Part shown: positions 7,422 through 8,180 of the stretch, piece by piece
How positions within the stretch are numbered: position 1 is the first letter of the stretch
Layout: every line of letters begins with the position of its first letter
NCBI GenBank assembly: GCA_018813405.1
Contig: JAHJBW010000191.1
Coordinates: 1-8,180 of the forward strand
DNA length: 8,180 nt
Direction: 5' to 3'
DNA from: Candidatus Margulisiibacteriota bacterium
GTDB taxonomy: Bacteria; Margulisbacteria; WOR-1; XYC2-FULL-46-14; JAHJBW01
Notes under the pieces: generated by a model
Told to the model about the DNA's origin: nothing
The model's input: only the letters and a program-made list of their open reading frames with translations
The model's database searches: none
Made by a program: the position numbers and the translations under genes

Positions 7422-7880
7422 ATGGAAACCAACGAACTCAAAAAAATACTTGATCTGGGTGTTAAGCGCGAGATAAAGGCTTATGAATTCTACAGGGATG
7501 TTGCGGCCAAGATGAAGGATGACACCGTTGTCAAGGTCTTCAAACAGCTGGCGGGAGAAGAGCTCCAGCACAGGGAGACACTGGAAAAACTGGAGGCCTC
7601 GCCCACCACAGCGGTGCAGTTTGCCGCCCCGCCGGTAGACTACAAGCTGGCCGAACAAACCGAAGCGCCTGATCCTACTACCGACATGAAACCAGCCGAC
7701 GCCATCGCGCTGGCCATGAAAAAGGAGCAGGAAGCAGTGGAGTTCTACCGCAAGCTTTCGGCGGGAACGGATAACGCCGAGGTCAAAGGTATCTTCGACA
7801 ACCTGGCCAACATGGAACTGGGCCACAAGAACCGGCTGGAGAATGTTTTCGTAGATATAGGGTATCCGGAAGTTTTTTAG
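7422..7880 (+). CDS. Ferritin-like (rubrerythrin-family) diiron protein without rubredoxin domain
   Basis: A 152-residue cytoplasmic four-helix protein, probably reducing peroxide or storing/sensing iron in an anaerobe. The two halves are recognisable copies: VKREIKAYEFYRD (from 14) matches MKKEQEAVEFYRK (from 99), and GEELQHRETLEKL (from 45) matches NMELGHKNRLENV (from 130). The likely diiron ligands are E17, E47 and H50 in the first half and E102, E132 and H135 in the second. A proline- and alanine-rich linker (~59-91) joins the halves. Classical rubrerythrin adds a C-terminal rubredoxin domain with two CxxC pairs; this protein has no cysteine at all, so electrons would have to come from another protein. 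Codon use resembles fdhA. Its stop codon overlaps the stop of the gene facing it. Confidence 0.88.
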   Translation: METNELKKILDLGVKREIKAYEFYRDVAAKMKDDTVVKVFKQLAGEELQHRETLEKLEASPTTAVQFAAPPVDYKLAEQTEAPDPTTDMKPADAIALAMKKEQEAVEFYRKLSAGTDNAEVKGIFDNLANMELGHKNRLENVFVDIGYPEVF

Positions 7881-8180
7881 GGCTTATTTAACAGGTCATA
7901 ATTCAGGCTGAAGATAAATTTTTTGCCGCTTCGTGTTTTTCGCAGGATATGTTTCTTGGCGAGGTCAAGAAGGTCTGATCTCGCGGTTTGATAAACGACC
8001 TTGAACAAGTCTTCGTACTTTTCGATAGAAACCTCTTTTTTACTCCAAAGCAAAAACCTCTTGATGAATTTATCCTGTCTGGGATTTAAAGCGATCCTCA
8101 ATGCCTGTATCTTGTCCAAGAAGAATTCCCTGTTATATTGCTCGCTGATCTTGGTCCTGATCTCAAGAATGGCCTTTAAA
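7877..8180 (-). CDS. C-terminal part of a Fic-family protein (5' end beyond right edge)
   Basis: The reading frame is open from the right edge of the window down to a TAA at 7879-7877, giving about 100 residues of a longer protein. The visible part begins with a helical stretch (LKAILEIRTKISEQYNREFF) and continues into a winged-helix-like C-terminal domain: LNPRQDKFIKRFL, then VVYQTARSDLLDLAKK, then LRKTRSGKKFIFSL. From memory, this NPRQ...YQTARxDLxxLxxxGxLxxxxxGKxFxF pattern is the C-terminal DNA-binding-like domain that follows many Fic (AMP-transferase) domains. The catalytic HPFxxGNGR motif would lie outside the window and is not seen. A codon reading TTG at 8119-8117 is internal, not a start. 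It could instead be another protein with the same winged-helix tail. Confidence 0.7.
   Translation of the reverse strand, partial: LKAILEIRTKISEQYNREFFLDKIQALRIALNPRQDKFIKRFLLWSKKEVSIEKYEDLFKVVYQTARSDLLDLAKKHILRKTRSGKKFIFSLNYDLLNKP

Overview
The window comes from an anaerobic bacterium that uses selenocysteine. It carries most of a soluble, NAD(P)-linked formate dehydrogenase operon on the + strand. The catalytic subunit contains an in-frame TGA exactly where the catalytic Sec/Cys of formate dehydrogenases lies, and a bacterial-type SECIS hairpin follows it. The dense redox proteins, the rubrerythrin-like protein and the mid-range G+C fit an anaerobe, possibly an uncultured lineage. I cannot name the phylum from the sequence.

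Layout. Positions 1-2960 hold the 3' part of a large fusion protein: a NuoF/HydB-like flavoprotein joined to a GltD/NfnB-like NAD(P) flavoprotein. Nineteen bases later, positions 2980-5715 encode the 911-residue selenoprotein FdhA; plain ORF calling breaks it into two pieces at the TGA at 4027-4029. Its stop overlaps the start of a 61-residue cysteine-containing protein (5712-5897). That gene overlaps a TauE/SafE-family membrane transporter (5888-6718), which in turn overlaps by 50 bases a DUF4213/DUF364 putative metal-chelation protein (6669-7394). After a 27-base gap comes a two-repeat ferritin-like diiron protein (7422-7880). Facing it on the - strand, with overlapping stop codons, is the 3' end of a Fic-family gene (7877-8180) that runs off the right edge.

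How they work together. FdhA oxidises formate (or reduces CO2) at a Mo/W-bisMGD-Sec site and passes electrons along a NuoG-like Fe-S chain to the FMN of the NuoF module. The fused GltD-like module adds a second flavin and pyridine-nucleotide site, so the complex may serve two nucleotide pools or couple three redox carriers (inference). A NuoE-like subunit is expected upstream of the window. The small protein, the transporter and the DUF364 protein are translationally coupled to fdhA, which suggests accessory roles in cofactor, metal or anion handling; none of these is shown by the sequence. The transporter and DUF364 genes look more A+T-rich than the redox genes, so they may be a later addition. 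The ferritin-like and Fic genes are probably separate units.

No tRNA, rRNA, CRISPR array, insertion sequence or gene-free stretch above 300 bases was seen.
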